A DNA stretch of 64,000 nucleotides, from positions 372,001 through 436,000 of the forward strand of contig NZ_JAHTKI010000001.1 in assembly GCF_019145475.1 (NCBI RefSeq), given 5' to 3'. The stretch is from Pseudomonas botevensis. GTDB taxonomy: Bacteria > Pseudomonadota > Gammaproteobacteria > Pseudomonadales > Pseudomonadaceae. Of the stretch, positions 62,095 to 64,000 are shown piece after piece (within the stretch, counting starts at the first letter, position 1; each line of letters begins with the position of its first letter). The position numbers and the translations under genes are program-made. A model generated the notes under the pieces. The model worked only from the letters and a program-made list of their open reading frames with translations, was not told the DNA's origin and searched no databases.

Positions 62095-63456
62095 ATGAAC
62101 AAGTCCACCTTGGCCCTGGCCGTGGCCGTAGGGGTTTTGGCGCAGCAGGCAGGCGCCGCCGGTTTCATCGAAGACAGCAAGGCCACCTTGGGGCTGCGTA
62201 ACTTCTACATCAACACCGACAACCGCGACAGCGCTGCTCGTACCGCTTCCGGCGTACAGAGCAAGAACGAAGAGTGGGGCCAAGGCTTCGATCTGCGTTT
62301 CATCTCCGGTTACACCCAAGGCACCGTAGGCTTCGGTATCGACGCCATCGGCCTGCTGGGCGTGCGTCTGGATTCGGGCGGCGGCACCAACGGCGCCACT
62401 GCCACCTCGTACGGCGGTACTGTGTTCCCGAGCAAGTCCAACGGCGAAGCTGTTGATAACTTCTCCAGCCTGGGCCTGACCGCCAAGGCCAAGATCTCCC
62501 AGACCGAACTGAAATTGGGCACCCTGCAGCCAAAACTGCCGGTTATCGTGACCAACGACGGTCGTCTGCTGCCACAAACCTGGCAGGGTGGCCAGATCAC
62601 TTCCGGCGACATCAAGGACCTGACCCTGGTCGGTGGTCAGATCGAAGCCGTGAAAGGTCGTAACTCCAGCAACAACGAGCAACTGTCGATCGGCGGCGCC
62701 AACAGCCCGACCATCAGCGGTCGCGACAGCAACAAGTTCATCTACGCCGGTGGTGACTACAAAATCACCAAAGACCTGACTGCCCAGTACTACTACGGCA
62801 ACCTGGAAGACTTCTACAAGCAGCACTTCCTGGGTCTGGTTCACAACTGGGCAATCGGCCCGGGCGTATTGAAGTCCGACTTCCGTTACTTCAACAGCTC
62901 CGATGACGGCGCCAACAGCAATACCCCTGCTTACTTCAGCAGCGGTAACTACACTGGTTCCGCCAGCGGTCGCGGTAAAGTCGACAACAACCTGTACAGC
63001 GGCCTGTTCCTGTACACCGTTGCCGGTCACACCTTCGGTGGCGGCTACCAGGTTTCCAACGGCAGCAGCGACTTCCCTTGGCTGAACCAGGGCGACGGTT
63101 CGTCGAACTACACCATCACCGACATGCAGATCCAGAAGTTCGGTCGTGCCGGCGAGAAAACCTGGCAAGCTCGCTACTCGTATGACTTCGCCAAAGTCGG
63201 CCTGCCAGGCCTGACCGCCGGTGTGGTTTACCTGCGTGGCGACAACATCGACACCGTGGGTGCCAACGGTCGTGAAAACGGCAACGGCAACTCCGAGTGG
63301 GAACGCGACTTCACCGTTGGTTACGTGATTCCTGAAGGCCCGGCCAAGAACCTGGGCTTCATGTGGAAAAACGCTACCTGGCGCAACGACATCCCAGGTC
63401 AGCGTGACCAGGATGAAAACCGCCTGATCGTCAGCTACTCGATCCCGCTGCTGTAA
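62095..63456 (+). CDS. OprD family outer-membrane porin (OprE-like)
   Basis: 453 residues. A signal peptide (cleaved after AGA, about residue 20) precedes the OprD-family start AGFIEDSKATLGLRNFYINTDNRD. Alternating polar/hydrophobic strands run through to the end, with DYKITKDLTAQYYYGNLEDFYKQHFLGLVH, the basic-ladder type segments, DLTLVGGQIEAVKGRNSSN and a C-terminal aromatic strand ENRLIVSYSIPLL. It forms an 18-strand channel for small substrates. The neighbouring tauA and lsfA suggest sulfonates or sulfate esters, but the substrate is not proven. GAGGAG lies before the ATG; codon use is strongly biased, as in highly expressed genes. Confidence 0.9.
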   Translation: MNKSTLALAVAVGVLAQQAGAAGFIEDSKATLGLRNFYINTDNRDSAARTASGVQSKNEEWGQGFDLRFISGYTQGTVGFGIDAIGLLGVRLDSGGGTNGATATSYGGTVFPSKSNGEAVDNFSSLGLTAKAKISQTELKLGTLQPKLPVIVTNDGRLLPQTWQGGQITSGDIKDLTLVGGQIEAVKGRNSSNNEQLSIGGANSPTISGRDSNKFIYAGGDYKITKDLTAQYYYGNLEDFYKQHFLGLVHNWAIGPGVLKSDFRYFNSSDDGANSNTPAYFSSGNYTGSASGRGKVDNNLYSGLFLYTVAGHTFGGGYQVSNGSSDFPWLNQGDGSSNYTITDMQIQKFGRAGEKTWQARYSYDFAKVGLPGLTAGVVYLRGDNIDTVGANGRENGNGNSEWERDFTVGYVIPEGPAKNLGFMWKNATWRNDIPGQRDQDENRLIVSYSIPLL

Positions 63457-63476
63457 TAGCGCGACTCGATCCGCTG

Positions 63477-63518
63477 ATAAAAAAAGCCCCGTCCGGCATC
63501 GCGCCGGACGGGGCTTTT
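63477..63518 (+). terminator. Porin gene terminator
   Basis: AAAAAAAGCCCCGTCCGGC and GCCGGACGGGGCTTTT, a 13-bp stem followed by a T run, 20 bases after the porin stop. Confidence 0.93.
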
Positions 63519-63660
63519 GCGTTTCGGGTCAGGCCCACCCCCGTAGACCTGTCCCGAAATTCCCCTCTTTACAGCAACTCAAGGCCTTCTCGAACCTTGC
63601 AAGCGATATTCGGCGCGCTGGCGGCAAGCGTCCAGTGAACAGATCTTTAATATTCTTTAC

Positions 63661-63700
63661 TGATATAAATATCTGATTATTTATTCTTTTTCAGAATCTC
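63661..63700. promoter_or_regulatory. AT-rich control region ahead of lsfA
   Basis: GATAT-AA-ATATC (63662-63673) is a perfect palindrome, and TTATTCTTTTTCA (63681-63693) is the reverse complement of TGAAAAAGAATAA. The latter closely matches TGAAAAAGAAT-G-AATAA at 61887-61903 in the tauA/porin region. It is a candidate shared operator for sulfur genes. The rest of the gap 63519-63750 shows no gene. Confidence 0.4.
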
Positions 63701-63750
63701 AAATCCCGAGCTACAGTTGAGGTCTCCAACAACTCATCAGGAGCAGCACC

Positions 63751-64000
63751 ATGAGCCTCAGACTCGGCGATATCGCCCCCGATTTCGAACAGGATTCCAG
63801 CGCCGGCAAGATCCGTTTCCACGAGTGGCTGGGTGGTAGCTGGGGCGTGCTGTTTTCCCACCCGGCGGACTTCACCCCGGTGTGCACCACCGAGCTGGGC
63901 TTCACCGCCAAGCTCAAGGATGAATTCACCCGGCGCGGCGTGAAAGCCATCGCACTGTCGGTCGACCCGGTGGATTCGCACCACAAGTGGATCGAAGACA
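63751..64000 (+). CDS. lsfA: Peroxiredoxin, 1-Cys type (LsfA), partial at window end
   Basis: First 83 codons only; the gene runs off the window. MSLRLGDIAPDFEQDSSAG, the start of a peroxiredoxin fold, with peroxidatic C45 in HPADFTPVCTTELGF and then KDEFTRRGVKAIALSVDPVDSHHKWIED. The extended second-Cys region was not visible, but the pattern is Prx6/LsfA. In P. putida lsfA is a sulfonate-starvation gene adjacent to porin and ssu genes, so this placement fits. GGAG precedes the ATG. Confidence 0.88.
   Translation, partial: MSLRLGDIAPDFEQDSSAGKIRFHEWLGGSWGVLFSHPADFTPVCTTELGFTAKLKDEFTRRGVKAIALSVDPVDSHHKWIED

Overview
The window is chromosomal DNA of a fluorescent Pseudomonas (P. fluorescens group). 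The evidence is high GC with GC-ending codons, Pseudomonas gene families (AlgQ, AlgP, DUF2388, OprD-type porin), Pseudomonas-type REP hairpins between genes, and a gene order (algQ-FKBP-algP ... hemB-ppk/ppx ... trxA, rho ... ubiD, glpT ... fau-6S-zapA ... pepP-ubiH ... gcvTHP ... argE, argA) that matches, from memory, the PA5255 to PA5204 segment of P. aeruginosa PAO1. Most of it is core genome. No prophage, transposase, CRISPR array, rRNA or tRNA was seen.

Layout. 1-6000: end of algQ, FKBP isomerase, AlgP, an ABC-F ATPase, a short MscS-type protein and a LysE exporter. 6000-10820: an envelope cluster on the minus strand with two tandem COG3014 lipoproteins, a YcfL-type lipoprotein, an LpoB-like lipoprotein and a secreted CsgG/LpoB-like protein. 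10965-16123: cytochrome c-FTR1 iron permease, YaiI, ElbB, sterol-desaturase-family membrane protein and DedA. 16343-21331: the polyphosphate module hemB-ppk facing ppx, with a good Pho box ahead of hemB. 21539-25349: a polar amino-acid ABC importer divergent from its FCD/GntR regulator. 25470-31034 and on: trxA, rho, an SGNH acyltransferase, and ubiD overlapping a ferredoxin-type flavin reductase. 32211-37542: chaC, glpT, quinone reductase, FliL-like protein, EVE protein, a 51-codon membrane protein and the folate cyclo-ligase.

37582-43295: 6S RNA with its terminator, zapA and a ZapB-like coiled coil. They diverge from the yecA-pepP-ubiH-hotdog-ubiI ubiquinone operon. 43409-46255: iron(III) ABC importer behind a Fur-box-like site. 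46411-52151: glycine cleavage system gcvT-gcvH and gcvP, interrupted by an antisense DegT/StrS aminotransferase. 52207-57872: DUF2388, an unknown membrane protein, an orphan type II/IV secretion ATPase, an ACT-like protein divergent from an Lrp regulator, and a CYTH/CHAD protein. 58029-60679: argE and argA. 60740-64000: an apparently solitary TauA, an OprD-family porin and an LsfA-type peroxiredoxin (a sulfonate/sulfur-starvation neighbourhood).

The most notable observations are these: (i) a short open frame with a good ribosome-binding site ahead of argA that ends in two tandem Arg codons, a candidate arginine leader peptide; (ii) a Pho box placed to drive hemB-ppk; (iii) the duplicated COG3014/LpoB-like envelope cluster with related promoters; (iv) GlpR- and Fur-like operators at glpT and the iron importer; (v) an AT-rich palindromic island ahead of chaC; (vi) a motif shared by the tauA/porin and lsfA control regions. 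Functions are inferred by reading the protein and DNA sequence; no search was run.
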